Assembly: GCF_900302465.1 (NCBI RefSeq)
Contig: NZ_OMOR01000001.1
Location: forward strand, 1,674,001-1,738,000
From: Ascidiaceihabitans donghaensis
GTDB taxonomy: Bacteria > Pseudomonadota > Alphaproteobacteria > Rhodobacterales > Rhodobacteraceae
Direction: 5' to 3'
Length of the DNA stretch: 64,000 bases
Of this stretch, positions 51,859 through 59,976 are shown piece after piece. Below the pieces are notes generated by a model. It worked only from the letters and a program-made list of their open reading frames with translations, searched no databases and was not told the DNA's origin. The translations under genes were made by a program, and so were the position numbers. Each line of letters starts with the position of its first letter. Position 1 is the first letter of the stretch.

Positions 51859-52212
51859 ATGACATTTCCCGAATGGACGAAACCCGGTGTTTTCGGCGCC
51901 TTGGTTGGCGCGGTTGCTATCTCTGTTCTTGGCTTCACTTGGGGCGGTTGGACAACTGCACGCAGTGCGGACAAGAAGGCCCAAAACCTTGCGGCAGAAG
52001 AAGTCACATTGGCGATGGTACCAGTTTGCCTAAATCTGTCAGAAGCAGATACAGAACGCGCCGCAAAACTAGCGACACTTCAAGAAGCTTCCAGCTTTCA
52101 GCGGCGCAAGGCCATGATGGAAACTGGCTGGGCCACTCAGCCGGGCACCGATGCCCCAAGCCAGGATCTGGCAGACGCGTGTCTTGTAGGGCTTGAGTTA
52201 GATGGATCGTAG
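51859..52212 (+). CDS. Single-pass membrane protein, unknown
   Basis: A 117-aa protein. One transmembrane helix near the N-terminus (FGALVGAVAISVLGFTWGGW), then a soluble part with two Cys (VPVCLNLSEADTERAAKLAT, DLADACLVGLELDGS). Similar short proteins occur in Rhodobacterales, but the role is unknown. The stop overlaps the next gene by about 11 bp, so they are coupled. Confidence 0.7.
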   Translation: MTFPEWTKPGVFGALVGAVAISVLGFTWGGWTTARSADKKAQNLAAEEVTLAMVPVCLNLSEADTERAAKLATLQEASSFQRRKAMMETGWATQPGTDAPSQDLADACLVGLELDGS

Positions 52213-53041
52213 ATCACAATTAACAGGGCCTCGCCGACCGCATTTCAAGAGGGCCCAAGTCCCTTGTGGGCAAATCAACAATCACTGCCTAATCATAAGT
52301 TTGATTGCTGCAGTCACGCTGCTTTCCACACCAGCTTTTGCCCAAACCGTTGCCCCGCCAATGCCTGAAAATGCCAGTGCTAAAAGTTACGGCGATGGCT
52401 GGGAATGCAACATTGGATTCCGGCTGAACGAAAGTGCCTGCGTCGCGGTGATTGTGCCGCAAAACGCATACGACACAAACCGGTCCTACGGCCCCGGTTG
52501 GGAATGTCTGCATGGGTTTCGCAGAACCGATGAAGCTGCATGTGTTACAGTAGAGGTGCCTGAGGGTGGTTTTTTGGACTCCTCAGGCGAACGGTGGAGG
52601 TGTTTACGCGGCTACATCAAGGTCGATGACATATGTCAGGAGATCGTGTTGCCAGCGAATGCGTATTTGGCAGATGCCTCATATGGCTCCACGTGGACGT
52701 GCGAACGTGGGTTCGAAGCAACAGGCGACTTGTGTGCTGCCATTGCGGTTCCGGCCAACGCCTATCTGAATGAATCAAGATACGGTCAGCCTTGGACATG
52801 TGAGCGCGGCTTCTTTGAACGGGATGGTTTGTGCGAAGTCGTCGCGGTTCCCGCAAATGCATATTTCGACGACGCGACATACGGAACGGGGTGGAAGTGC
52901 GAACGTGGATACGAGGCTTCAAGTGAGACATGCGAATTGATTGACGTTCCTGAAAACGCGCATCTTGACAGGTCAGGTAACCGTTGGGAGTGCGACAGAA
53001 ACTTCCAAAAATCAAAGGGGCTGTGCGTGCTGAACAACTAG
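52202..53041 (+). CDS. Secreted protein of seven Trp/Cys repeats
   Basis: A 279-aa exported protein: a 28-residue polar N-region then a hydrophobic core ending in a signal-peptidase-like site (LIAAVTLLSTPAFA). The mature part is seven tandem units of about 30-34 residues with the pattern G-x-x-W-x-C-x-x-G(F/Y)-x6-7-C-x5-VPxNAYL-x4-YG. Positions of W, the two Cys and P-x-N-A are nearly invariant, and each unit probably has one disulfide, giving a rigid rod or carbohydrate-binding array. The last unit is shorter. No domain of known function recognised. It is in an operon with a DUF1611 protein and a racemase. Confidence 0.75.
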   Translation: MDRRSQLTGPRRPHFKRAQVPCGQINNHCLIISLIAAVTLLSTPAFAQTVAPPMPENASAKSYGDGWECNIGFRLNESACVAVIVPQNAYDTNRSYGPGWECLHGFRRTDEAACVTVEVPEGGFLDSSGERWRCLRGYIKVDDICQEIVLPANAYLADASYGSTWTCERGFEATGDLCAAIAVPANAYLNESRYGQPWTCERGFFERDGLCEVVAVPANAYFDDATYGTGWKCERGYEASSETCELIDVPENAHLDRSGNRWECDRNFQKSKGLCVLNN

Positions 53042-53124
53042 GCGCAAAGCACGACAACACGGGCTCAAAATGCGCAGGTGAGGACGGTTCTGTCCTCCGT
53101 GCTGGCCATCAAAAGGGAACTACA

Positions 53125-54324
53125 ATGGAAACCAAATCTGAAACTGTCGACACCATCCGACGTCCGGTCAGGGGCGCCCAAGCGCCACCAGTGACCGACA
53201 GCCAACCCACACAGACGACTTCAATCACGCAGGTCACAGCGCCACCCTCGGCAGTGGTCTATTGCGAGGGGAACTTCGCGCAAATCGATGGTAAGAGTGC
53301 GAACGGCCTTGTACGCCATTCAGAAGCGTATCGGATTATTTCTGTCATCGACAGCACCTTTAGTGGACAAGACAGCGGATCCGTTCTCGACGATGCGATA
53401 AACCACATCCCTATCTTTTCCGATCTGGATGCTGCAGTTGCACATCAAGCTGTAATTCCCGATACACTAATTTATGGGATGGCCCCTTCTACGGGACGGC
53501 TTTCACCTGCGGATCGAGGCGTTGTTCTGAAAGCGATAGAGCTTGGCGTGAACATCGTCAGCGGGCTGCATGAGTATCTGAGTGACGACCTTGAGATAGC
53601 CACCGCCGCATCAGAACGGAATGTCACGATCCGCGACATCCGCAAGCCGAAACCCAGTAAGGACATGCGCCTGTTCGATGGCAGTGTGGGTGGTGTTAAG
53701 GCTTTGCTTATTGCAGTTCTTGGGACAGATTGTGCCATAGGCAAGCGCACAACGGCGACCGTTTTGGCACGCGCTTTGAATGAAAAGGGCATCAAGACCG
53801 TGCTTGTCGGCACGGGCCAGACCGGCCTGATGCAGGGTGCGAAATACGGTATAGCAATGGACGCCGTACCGCCCCAGTTCTGCTGCGGTGAACTTGAAGG
53901 CGCGATTGTTGCGGCTTCTGAAGCCGAACAACCCGATGTCATTTTGATTGAAGGTCAGGGCGCGTTAAGCCATCCGGCATTCTGCACATCCGCGTTTATC
54001 CTGCGCGGTAGCCAGCCGGATGCTGTCATCCTTCAGCACGCCCCCAAACGCGCACATCGCTGCGACTTTCCCAATATGCCAATGCCTACCCCGGCAAGTG
54101 AGATCGCCCTGATCGAAGCCTTTGCCGACACAAAAGTCATCGGTGTGACGCTCAATCACGAGGGGATGTCCGAAGCCGAAATCACTGACACTATCGCGGT
54201 ACAAGCACACAAACTCGGGTTGCCTGTCACGGATGCATTGGCCCGACCGGCTGCCCATTTGCTTGCGATGGTGGTGGCCGCATATCCCGGTTTGACGCAA
54301 AGGCCTTCGATGGCCGCGACATGA
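53125..54324 (+). CDS. DUF1611 P-loop protein (DgcN-like)
   Basis: A 399-aa protein. Residues 1-45 are a Thr/Pro-rich linker not typical of the family. The N-terminal DUF1611 part (AVVYCEGNFAQIDGKSANGL) is followed by a P-loop domain: VLGTDCAIGKRTTATVLARA (near residue 200), VLVGTGQTGLMQGAKYG, and a late ILIEGQGALSHPAFCTSAF. DUF1611 proteins include DgcN of D-glutamate catabolism. It overlaps the racemase gene by ATGA, so a joint role in D-amino-acid or N-acyl amino-acid metabolism is inferred. Confidence 0.8.
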   Translation: METKSETVDTIRRPVRGAQAPPVTDSQPTQTTSITQVTAPPSAVVYCEGNFAQIDGKSANGLVRHSEAYRIISVIDSTFSGQDSGSVLDDAINHIPIFSDLDAAVAHQAVIPDTLIYGMAPSTGRLSPADRGVVLKAIELGVNIVSGLHEYLSDDLEIATAASERNVTIRDIRKPKPSKDMRLFDGSVGGVKALLIAVLGTDCAIGKRTTATVLARALNEKGIKTVLVGTGQTGLMQGAKYGIAMDAVPPQFCCGELEGAIVAASEAEQPDVILIEGQGALSHPAFCTSAFILRGSQPDAVILQHAPKRAHRCDFPNMPMPTPASEIALIEAFADTKVIGVTLNHEGMSEAEITDTIAVQAHKLGLPVTDALARPAAHLLAMVVAAYPGLTQRPSMAAT

Positions 54325-55457
54325 GATGCCCGCGCATCGAAGTGGACCTAAGCAAGATACGTCGCAACACAAAAACCGTCGCTCGTCGTTTAGGTCCGCT
54401 TGGCATCGGCGTCACCGGCGTTACCAAGGCTGTCTGCGGGCATCCTGCAATCGGGCAAGCCATGCTAGACGGGGGTGCGTTGGGGCTCGCGGAAGCGCGT
54501 ATCAGCAACGTGCAGAGGCTTCGCCAAGCAGGCATCACTTGCCCGGTCACGCTGATCCGAACGCCGATGTTAAGTCAGGTTGATGAGGTCGTTCACTTCT
54601 GTGAAGCGAGCTATAATACAGAGATTGCTGTTATTGCGGCCTTGGCGTCTGTTGCCATCAGCAAAGATAAGATTCACGGAATCATATTGATGGTCGAGAT
54701 GGGCGATCAGCGCGACGGGATATTACCTGAGAACTTGGCTGACATTGCGCAACAGGTTATGAAAATGACTGGCGTCGTGTTGAAAGGCATTGGTGCAAAC
54801 TTTGCGTGTCTGAGCGGAGTAGCGCCCACCGCATCTCAAATGGCCACGCTCGCCACCCTGGCGAATGAGCTTGAGGGGGTGTGCGGCCCAGTCCTTAAAA
54901 CCGTGTCCGGTGGCAACTCTGCAAACTTGCCTTGGGCGCTTGGAGAGCAAACCACTGGTCGCATCAACGACCTAAGACTGGGGGAAGCAATACTTCTGGG
55001 TGTTGAACCGGTGTCTGGCGACCGGATCGGAAAAATGCACACGGACGCCTTCACGCTTGTCGCAGAAGTCATTGAAACGGAAACAAAACCTACGCCTTTC
55101 CCCATTGCCTTGGTGGATCCAACTTTGGCAAGGCTTCACATTGTACCAACCAGTGGTGCCACCACGCGTCTTATCCTCGCGATAGGGCATCAGGACACGG
55201 ACATTTCGGGGCTTTCGTTGCCTGTTGGATGCGCATTGATCGGTGCCACCAGCGATCATCTCGTCATTGAGGTGAACCGATGTACGATGAAACCGGGATC
55301 CGAAGTGAGGTTTCAGATGAACTACAAAGCGTTGATGCATGCAATGGCCGCACCCGACATCGAAGTGAAGCTACTCAACGATCCACTCACAAAACAACCG
55401 CTGCAAATCCAGGGCAAGTCCGAACATCTTACGCTGGTTTGGAAAAACCTCGCCTAG
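54321..55457 (+). CDS. PLP-dependent alanine/ornithine racemase-like enzyme
   Basis: A 378-aa fold-type III PLP enzyme. The PLP Lys36 is in GVTGVTKAVCGHPAIGQAM; then EARISNVQRLRQAGI, GIILMVEMGDQRDGI, KTVSGGNSANLPWAL and LRLGEAILLGVEP, all of which fit the ornithine-racemase branch rather than classic Alr. It likely interconverts L- and D-forms of a basic or acidic amino acid. ATGA coupling with the DUF1611 gene supports one pathway, with substrate unknown. Confidence 0.85.
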   Translation: MRCPRIEVDLSKIRRNTKTVARRLGPLGIGVTGVTKAVCGHPAIGQAMLDGGALGLAEARISNVQRLRQAGITCPVTLIRTPMLSQVDEVVHFCEASYNTEIAVIAALASVAISKDKIHGIILMVEMGDQRDGILPENLADIAQQVMKMTGVVLKGIGANFACLSGVAPTASQMATLATLANELEGVCGPVLKTVSGGNSANLPWALGEQTTGRINDLRLGEAILLGVEPVSGDRIGKMHTDAFTLVAEVIETETKPTPFPIALVDPTLARLHIVPTSGATTRLILAIGHQDTDISGLSLPVGCALIGATSDHLVIEVNRCTMKPGSEVRFQMNYKALMHAMAAPDIEVKLLNDPLTKQPLQIQGKSEHLTLVWKNLA

Positions 55458-55495
55458 ACGAACCAACCTCAAATCACAAAAATGGAGACCGACAA

Positions 55496-55708
55496 TTGGT
55501 TAAGCTCACAAAAAAGAATGTGTTCAAAGCGTATGGCGCTGGACCAGAGACCGCAATGGACAAGACAACGCGTGTTGTTCGGAAGATGGTTGATGAAGAT
55601 GCGGAAAAACGACAAGAAAAAATGACCCGACTTCGCAAAGCTCGCCTCGAAAGAGAAGCGAACACGCCACCAGAAACCACAGCCAAATCTACGCGCAAAA
55701 CTCGGTGA
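55496..55708 (+). CDS. Small basic protein, TTG start
   Basis: A 70-aa highly charged protein (MVKLTKKNVFKAYGAGPETA...) with GGAGA 8 nt before a TTG start; no ATG is available near. Dense Lys/Arg/Glu (DEDAEKRQEKMTRLRKARLE) suggests a single long helix binding RNA, DNA or a partner. It follows the racemase by 38 bp. Confidence 0.6.
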   Translation: MVKLTKKNVFKAYGAGPETAMDKTTRVVRKMVDEDAEKRQEKMTRLRKARLEREANTPPETTAKSTRKTR

Positions 55709-55763
55709 TCTTGGGCCGCTTCCATACTTCCCAATCGCCCTCGATGCCTCTCAGGATAAATTC

Positions 55764-56045
55764 ATGACAAGCTCAGAACCGACCGCAGAGAAAATTCACT
55801 ATATCTGCCAGACTTATGTTGAAACGAAGGCTGGGCGCGATGGCCAAGCTGGCTTAAAAATTGCCAAGCAATACGAATATTCCACAGCCTCGGAGGCCCA
55901 AAACAGAGCGGAACGAGAAGCTTTAACCGAGGATTGCGCAGGCGCTGACGCCTACATGGTTACTGAAGATCCAACTAGTGGAGAAGTCAGCGATCCAGAC
56001 TTCCTTGTAAGGCTTGGCAATGTCCCCGCATTTGACGGTTATTAA
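55764..56045 (+). CDS. Small hypothetical protein
   Basis: A 93-aa acidic protein (MTSSEPTAEKIHYICQTYVE...). The pattern IHYICQTYVETKAG...LKIAKQYEYSTASEAQNRAE with a later MVTEDPTSGEVSDPDFLVRL suggests a small alpha/beta fold. No family recognised. Probably last gene of the operon. Confidence 0.6.
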   Translation: MTSSEPTAEKIHYICQTYVETKAGRDGQAGLKIAKQYEYSTASEAQNRAEREALTEDCAGADAYMVTEDPTSGEVSDPDFLVRLGNVPAFDGY

Positions 56046-56056
56046 AACGCTGCAAA

Positions 56057-56130
56057 TACTGCAAGAATAACTGTCTTACTACACTGCAGTAGCTGTTGTG
56101 CAAGGTCGCTGTTTGGCAGCGGTTCATTGC
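56057..56130. repeat. Dispersed repeat modules B and C, copy 2
   Basis: Module B (TACTGCAAGAATAACTGTCT..., 56057-56085) matches 49371-49399; module C (56096-56130) matches 44967-44997. Both end close to an insertion-sequence fragment, in keeping with a modular repeat family spread among accessory genes. Confidence 0.7.
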
Positions 56131-56149
56131 TGCAAACGCTATTGAGGGA

Positions 56150-56293
56150 GCAGCCTTGGTCGCAGGTGCTGCATTGAACATCAGGGAATGGAGCGACAGG
56201 GCTAATTGCTATGACAAAGCGGCTGTCGAGATATTTTTCAAAGCCATCAATGCCAAGCTGGCGGCAGCCTTTGGAAGCAAGGTGGAAAGCTGA
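56150..56293 (+). pseudogene. IS3-family transposase (OrfB) C-terminal fragment
   Basis: A short frame coding SDRANCYDKAAVEIFFKAINAKL resembles the C-terminal catalytic region of IS3-type transposases (NCYDNAxxESFFxxLKxEL), but the rest of the element is gone. It is a remnant and not functional. Confidence 0.65.
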
Positions 56294-56378
56294 AATAGAA
56301 ATCTTCGAACACACCAATTGCTTCTGCAGTCCGCGCCGCCAACACTTATCTTAGGCATCCTGGATGTCAAACAAGCCG

Positions 56379-56852
56379 CTATGCGCCTAGAAACTGCAAA
56401 ATCCCAGCGATGCCATTCAGCAAAGTTTCGACAGCATCAATTACGAAAATAAACAGCATTGGTCCGCTCAAAACGTTCCAGAAGCTCTCGCCCCGCCGCT
56501 CACCATTCCGCAATATGGGAACGTTAAAGATGAATTGGCTGAAATGTGCTGCCGAAAGTACAATTAGCAGCACCCCACGTTCCGATGGGCGTTTGAATAG
56601 ATCCAAATCAGCGAACCAGATCATCAGTAACACAAGTGACAACAGAGCAAAGGCTGCGTTCATACCCCCTAAAAATCTGGTCAAGACCGCGATCGTTGGA
56701 AAAATTGGAGATGTCCGTGCGGATCTGGGAACAAACACTTTTGCAGCCGCATAGTGTTGAAAGCTGAAGTATCGGAATGCGGCGGCAAACCATAACAAAC
56801 TGCCAACAAGGGCGATAGGATAGGCGATTTCGGCGATCATCAGTGTCTCCAT
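56379..56852 (-). CDS. Four-helix membrane protein, unknown
   Basis: A 157-aa protein with four hydrophobic segments (IAYPIALVGSLLWFAAAFRY; AFALLSLVLLMIWF; VLLIVLSAAHFSQFIFNV; LFIFVIDAVETLLNGIAGIL). It is divergent from the marR gene and shares its 85-bp control region with two operator-like dyads, so it is probably the target of that regulator. No family recognised. Confidence 0.75.
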   Translation of the reverse strand: METLMIAEIAYPIALVGSLLWFAAAFRYFSFQHYAAAKVFVPRSARTSPIFPTIAVLTRFLGGMNAAFALLSLVLLMIWFADLDLFKRPSERGVLLIVLSAAHFSQFIFNVPILRNGERRGESFWNVLSGPMLFIFVIDAVETLLNGIAGILQFLGA

Positions 56853-56891
56853 TCGGATGCGCAGACTTATTGTAACGCACCCGTTTTTAGG

Positions 56892-56937
56892 TTAGTCCAA
56901 GGTTGAATTAAACTTGAGTAATCCAAGGTTGAACTAA
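56892..56937. promoter_or_regulatory. Two 20-bp MarR-type operator dyads
   Basis: TTAGTCCAAGGTTGAATTAA (56892-56911) and GTAATCCAAGGTTGAACTAA (56918-56937) share a core TCCAAGGTTGAA and each follows the dyad TTAnTnCAAnnTTGnAnTAA. Centres are 26 bp apart; the second touches the marR start codon. Likely operators for the MarR protein at the shared promoter region. Confidence 0.72.
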
Positions 56938-57380
56938 TGTCAAACACTCAAAACTTCCGCGTCTTCAGAGAACTCAATCTGGTTACCTCCGCCCTTTTTC
57001 GGGCAGCAGATCGTGATCTGTTAGCACGCGAAGGGATTAGAACAGCTCATCAGGCGATCCTTTTTGTTTTACGGGTAGAAGACGGGTTGACGAGTTCTGA
57101 AATTGCTAATCGTGCAGGGTTGTCAAAGACACGCTTGACCGGTCTCGCAGACACGCTTGAAACGAAATCGTTGATCACAAGGGATCGAGGTACGCAGGAT
57201 GCACGCCAACAAGTTATTAAGATCACCAACGAGGGGCGTGCCGTGGTCGATCGCACAAATGGTTGGGTGCGAAATCTGAATGCGTCGTTGATGTCTCAAT
57301 TTGACGAATCCGAAAAAGCAGTGATTGAACGATTTTTGAGAGAAGTCCACCGCACGGCTCGTGACATCGAAGCGACCTAG
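56937..57380 (+). CDS. MarR family transcriptional regulator
   Basis: A 147-aa winged-helix regulator. The HTH is GLTSSEIANRAGLSKTRLTGLADTLETKSL, with wing DRGTQDARQQVIKITNEGR. N- and C-terminal helices form the dimer. It is divergent from a membrane-protein gene, and two matching dyads in between suggest autoregulation and control of that neighbour. The ligand is unknown. Confidence 0.85.
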   Translation: MSNTQNFRVFRELNLVTSALFRAADRDLLAREGIRTAHQAILFVLRVEDGLTSSEIANRAGLSKTRLTGLADTLETKSLITRDRGTQDARQQVIKITNEGRAVVDRTNGWVRNLNASLMSQFDESEKAVIERFLREVHRTARDIEAT

Positions 57381-57797
57381 ACCATGCTAACATGGTCTTC
57401 TTTACGCTCAGTTTTCCATGATCTATGCTTTTTGATTTTTTCGCGTGCAAGGTAGGACGCCTTAAATGAACCTGAGGCTCCTTTTTAAGGAAATGGTCAA
57501 ATCGTTTTGGCAACATCACCTGTCTTGAAGTTTTTTTCCCCTAAAAGTACCACGACTGAGATCAGGCCGGATGCGCTCTCCCAGACATATTATAACTCTA
57601 GGATCGCTATCGCGATATGATGCACGTGCATCCATGTTGATCGTTGGTGGGTTATTGATAAACACGGATGGGGAAATCTGATAAGGGACCGTTTAATACG
57701 TAGTGTGCGCAAACCCCGTACTGAACACATTTGGTTTTGTGCAAGGCCCTGCACAAACGAAGGCACCCCTGAAATTCTGAAACAGAAAAAACCTCTT
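57381..57797. other. Intergenic stretch, no gene supported
   Basis: About 400 bp between the marR gene and the SDR control region. Some reverse and forward short ORFs lack coding character. It is AT-rich around 57520-57600 with no clear terminator seen after marR. Confidence 0.5.
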
Positions 57798-57826
57798 GAC
57801 CCTAACATTAGTGTCATAGCCCTAAG
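57796..57826 (+). promoter_or_regulatory. MerR-type promoter with operator dyad, SDR gene
   Basis: GACCCTAACATTAGTGTC (57798-57815) has the dyad GACnCTAAnnTTAGnGTC. It overlaps a -35-like TTGACC (57796-57801), and a weak -10-like CCTAAG lies 19 bp on. A long-spaced promoter over a dyad is the hallmark of MerR-family targets. A similar sequence precedes the MerR gene downstream. Confidence 0.68.
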
Positions 57827-57875
57827 AGCATCTCTTATCGACATCGAAAGATTCGCAAATAGGAGACGAAGCGAA

Positions 57876-58640
57876 ATGACAAATGAAGATACGTGGCAGG
57901 GCAAAGTAGCGATAGTCACCGGTGGTAGTTCCGGGATCGGCCAAGCCACGGCAACCGCCCTTTCAGAACGAGGCGCCAATGTCCTAATTACGGGACGCAA
58001 TGCCGAAAAATTGGCGGAGGTTTCCGCGCTGAGTGGTAAAATCGAATTCTTGCAGATGGACAGCTCAGACGCGACGAGTGGAGAAATGATTGTTGACTCA
58101 GCCATGTCCCGTTGGGGGCGTATTGATCTGGTCGTTAACAATTCGGGTGCCGGGCAACTCGCGCCAATAGATGCCTATGACGCTGGTGTTATTGCAAATA
58201 TGGCTGCTGTGAACATCATTGCCCCGTCTGTACTGGTCAAGGCGGCCCGCACCGCTTTGAGCCACAGCAAAGGGGCAATCGTGAACATCGGCACTGCCGT
58301 GTCACGAAATGCGGCGCCGATGCTGTCGCATTACGGTGCCACCAAAGCCGCCTTGGAACATCTGACCAAATCTTGGGCGGTCGAGCTGGCTGGAAACGGC
58401 ATTCGGGTCAACGCCATTGCACCGGGACCGGTTAAGACGGGCGCTTTGACCGGAATGATGGGGCTGCCTGAAGAGATGGCCCAACAGGTTGAGGCGCAGG
58501 AAGCAGAACAAGTGCCGTTGGGACGTCGGGGTGTAACCGCTGACATCGTACCTTGGATTTTGCGTTTGGGGAGTGCTGAAAACGAATGGCTGACGGGTCA
58601 GATTTTGACCATCGATGGCGGGTGGTCACTGCGCGTATGA
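57876..58640 (+). CDS. Short-chain dehydrogenase/reductase (SDR)
   Basis: A 254-aa classical SDR. The start MTNEDTWQGKVAIVTGG has AGGAGA upstream; the upstream frame is spurious. Cofactor motif TGGSSGIG (residues 15-22), VVNNSGAG (in place of NNAG), catalytic Ser in NIGTAVSR, and Tyr153/Lys157 in HYGATKAALE. C-terminal LGSAENEWLTGQILTIDGG is typical. NADP preference seems likely from TGRNAEKL after beta-2 (Arg). Substrate unknown. Probably regulated by the MerR protein that follows. Confidence 0.92.
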   Translation: MTNEDTWQGKVAIVTGGSSGIGQATATALSERGANVLITGRNAEKLAEVSALSGKIEFLQMDSSDATSGEMIVDSAMSRWGRIDLVVNNSGAGQLAPIDAYDAGVIANMAAVNIIAPSVLVKAARTALSHSKGAIVNIGTAVSRNAAPMLSHYGATKAALEHLTKSWAVELAGNGIRVNAIAPGPVKTGALTGMMGLPEEMAQQVEAQEAEQVPLGRRGVTADIVPWILRLGSAENEWLTGQILTIDGGWSLRV

Positions 58641-58698
58641 CCTGGCGGGAACCCGGTGGTTACAGTCAATCACCGGGTTCTTCTTGATAAAACTGCTT

Positions 58699-58716
58699 AA
58701 CCTTAACATGTAGGTC
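58699..58716 (+). promoter_or_regulatory. MerR-type operator before the merR-like gene
   Basis: AACCTTAACATGTAGGTC (58699-58716) shares ACCYTAACAT and the final GTC with the SDR operator 0.9 kb upstream, though its dyad is less perfect. It lies 24 bp before the ATG of the MerR-like gene and suggests autoregulation. Confidence 0.5.
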
Positions 58717-58739
58717 AGGCTTTGTGGGAGATATCTGAG

Positions 58740-59108
58740 ATGCAATCGAAAGAGGCCGCCGAACGGCTGCGGATCACGCAGCGGATGTTGCGCCACTACG
58801 AAAATGAAGGGTTATTGGAAGTTGGGCGCGCACTAAACGGTTACCGTAGCTACACGGAAGCTGACTTGAGACGCGCTGGGCGTGTCCGCGACTTTATCGC
58901 GACTGGCTTTTCTACTCGCGAAATCCGCGCCATGAGCGCGTGCCTGTCGGACGAGGGCTCCGGGCCGTGCGAAGGCGGTATTGAAAAATTGCTAGAAAAG
59001 CTGGAGCACATAGATAGGCTTAGGGCGGATCTTGAAGAGAAGCGAAGCGCTGTAATTGACAGGCTCGCCACTCTGCAAAACGGACTTGCCACCGTAACAG
59101 GTCGTTGA
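58740..59108 (+). CDS. MerR family transcriptional regulator
   Basis: A 122-aa regulator. N-terminal HTH and wing: KEAAERLRITQRMLRHYENE, then LEVGRALNGYRSYTEADLRR. A coiled-coil dimer helix follows (IEKLLEKLEHIDRLRADLEE). No Cys-rich metal-sensing end; the two Cys (SACLSDEG, GPCEGG) are between wing and coil and could be a redox or ligand site. The ATG at 58740 has GGGAG 10 nt upstream. Likely controls the SDR gene and itself. Confidence 0.85.
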   Translation: MQSKEAAERLRITQRMLRHYENEGLLEVGRALNGYRSYTEADLRRAGRVRDFIATGFSTREIRAMSACLSDEGSGPCEGGIEKLLEKLEHIDRLRADLEEKRSAVIDRLATLQNGLATVTGR

Positions 59109-59262
59109 CCTCCGGCTTGGAAAGGTCGGCTTTGCCCAAAATACCAGTCACACTGCTTGGCTAGAACTTTGTTGAACTGCCAGTTCGTGCGTTTTTTGGG
59201 CGCATCCATATTCCCCAACTAAAAAATCACACATCAATCGAACTCCAATGGAGAAAGTTACC

Positions 59263-59976
59263 ATGAACACAGTCCCGCACCCAGATAGCTGGATCAATTA
59301 CAAACCCCTTCCGGATATGAAAGGGAAGCGCATGGGGGTATTCGCTCATGTATTCGTAAATGAGGGCGCACAGGAGAAAGTTAAGGCAGTATATAAGAAT
59401 ATTGTCGACGTAGCCATTGAAGAAGAAACGTGCATCGTTTTATCGGCGTGCACATCTCTCGTTGATACAAAACATCACCTCCTTTATGAGGAGTGGACGG
59501 ACTATGATGAGTTTTTTGAAGTTCAGTTTGCGAGGACTTACAGAAAGGGTTTCATGAGATGGTTACATCCTATCATGTCTCACCCTCTCAGCGCAGAATT
59601 TACTGAAATACTTCATAGTACTGGTGCGCACCCTCATAATGTCGCACAAAATGCCTTTAGTTTGATTAAAAGCGTCCACATCGCTTCTGGAAATGAAGAT
59701 GACGCTCGAAAAATGTTTGTGGAATACATCGATCAGGTTGGGCAGGATTCAAGAAATTTGCATGCAAATATCCACCAATCTCTCAACAATCCGCAGCATT
59801 TCCTTCTTTATGAAGTGTGGAGAGATCTGAGTTACCTTGCCAAAGATGACATGAAAAGTGAGCGTCGCCGCGAATTAAATTTCCATTGCAATGAACTTGC
59901 GGATAGTGAGTTACCCGAGCCTGCGATGGAGATCTTCCAGATTCATTACGATCCTAAAAAACATGAATTTCCGTGA
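59263..59976 (+). CDS. Two-domain antibiotic biosynthesis monooxygenase (ABM)-like protein
   Basis: A 237-aa protein formed of two ABM/EthD-like alpha+beta halves: FAHVFVNEGAQEKVKAVYKN...HHLLYEEWTDYDEFFEVQFA, and LIKSVHIASGNEDDARKMFV...QHFLLYEVWRDLSYL. ABM domains oxidise small aromatic compounds without cofactors, or break them down as quinone or heme derivatives. GGAGAAAG lies 7 nt before the ATG at 59263. It may belong with the SDR/MerR unit but is 155 bp away. Lower GC than its neighbours. Confidence 0.75.
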   Translation: MNTVPHPDSWINYKPLPDMKGKRMGVFAHVFVNEGAQEKVKAVYKNIVDVAIEEETCIVLSACTSLVDTKHHLLYEEWTDYDEFFEVQFARTYRKGFMRWLHPIMSHPLSAEFTEILHSTGAHPHNVAQNAFSLIKSVHIASGNEDDARKMFVEYIDQVGQDSRNLHANIHQSLNNPQHFLLYEVWRDLSYLAKDDMKSERRRELNFHCNELADSELPEPAMEIFQIHYDPKKHEFP

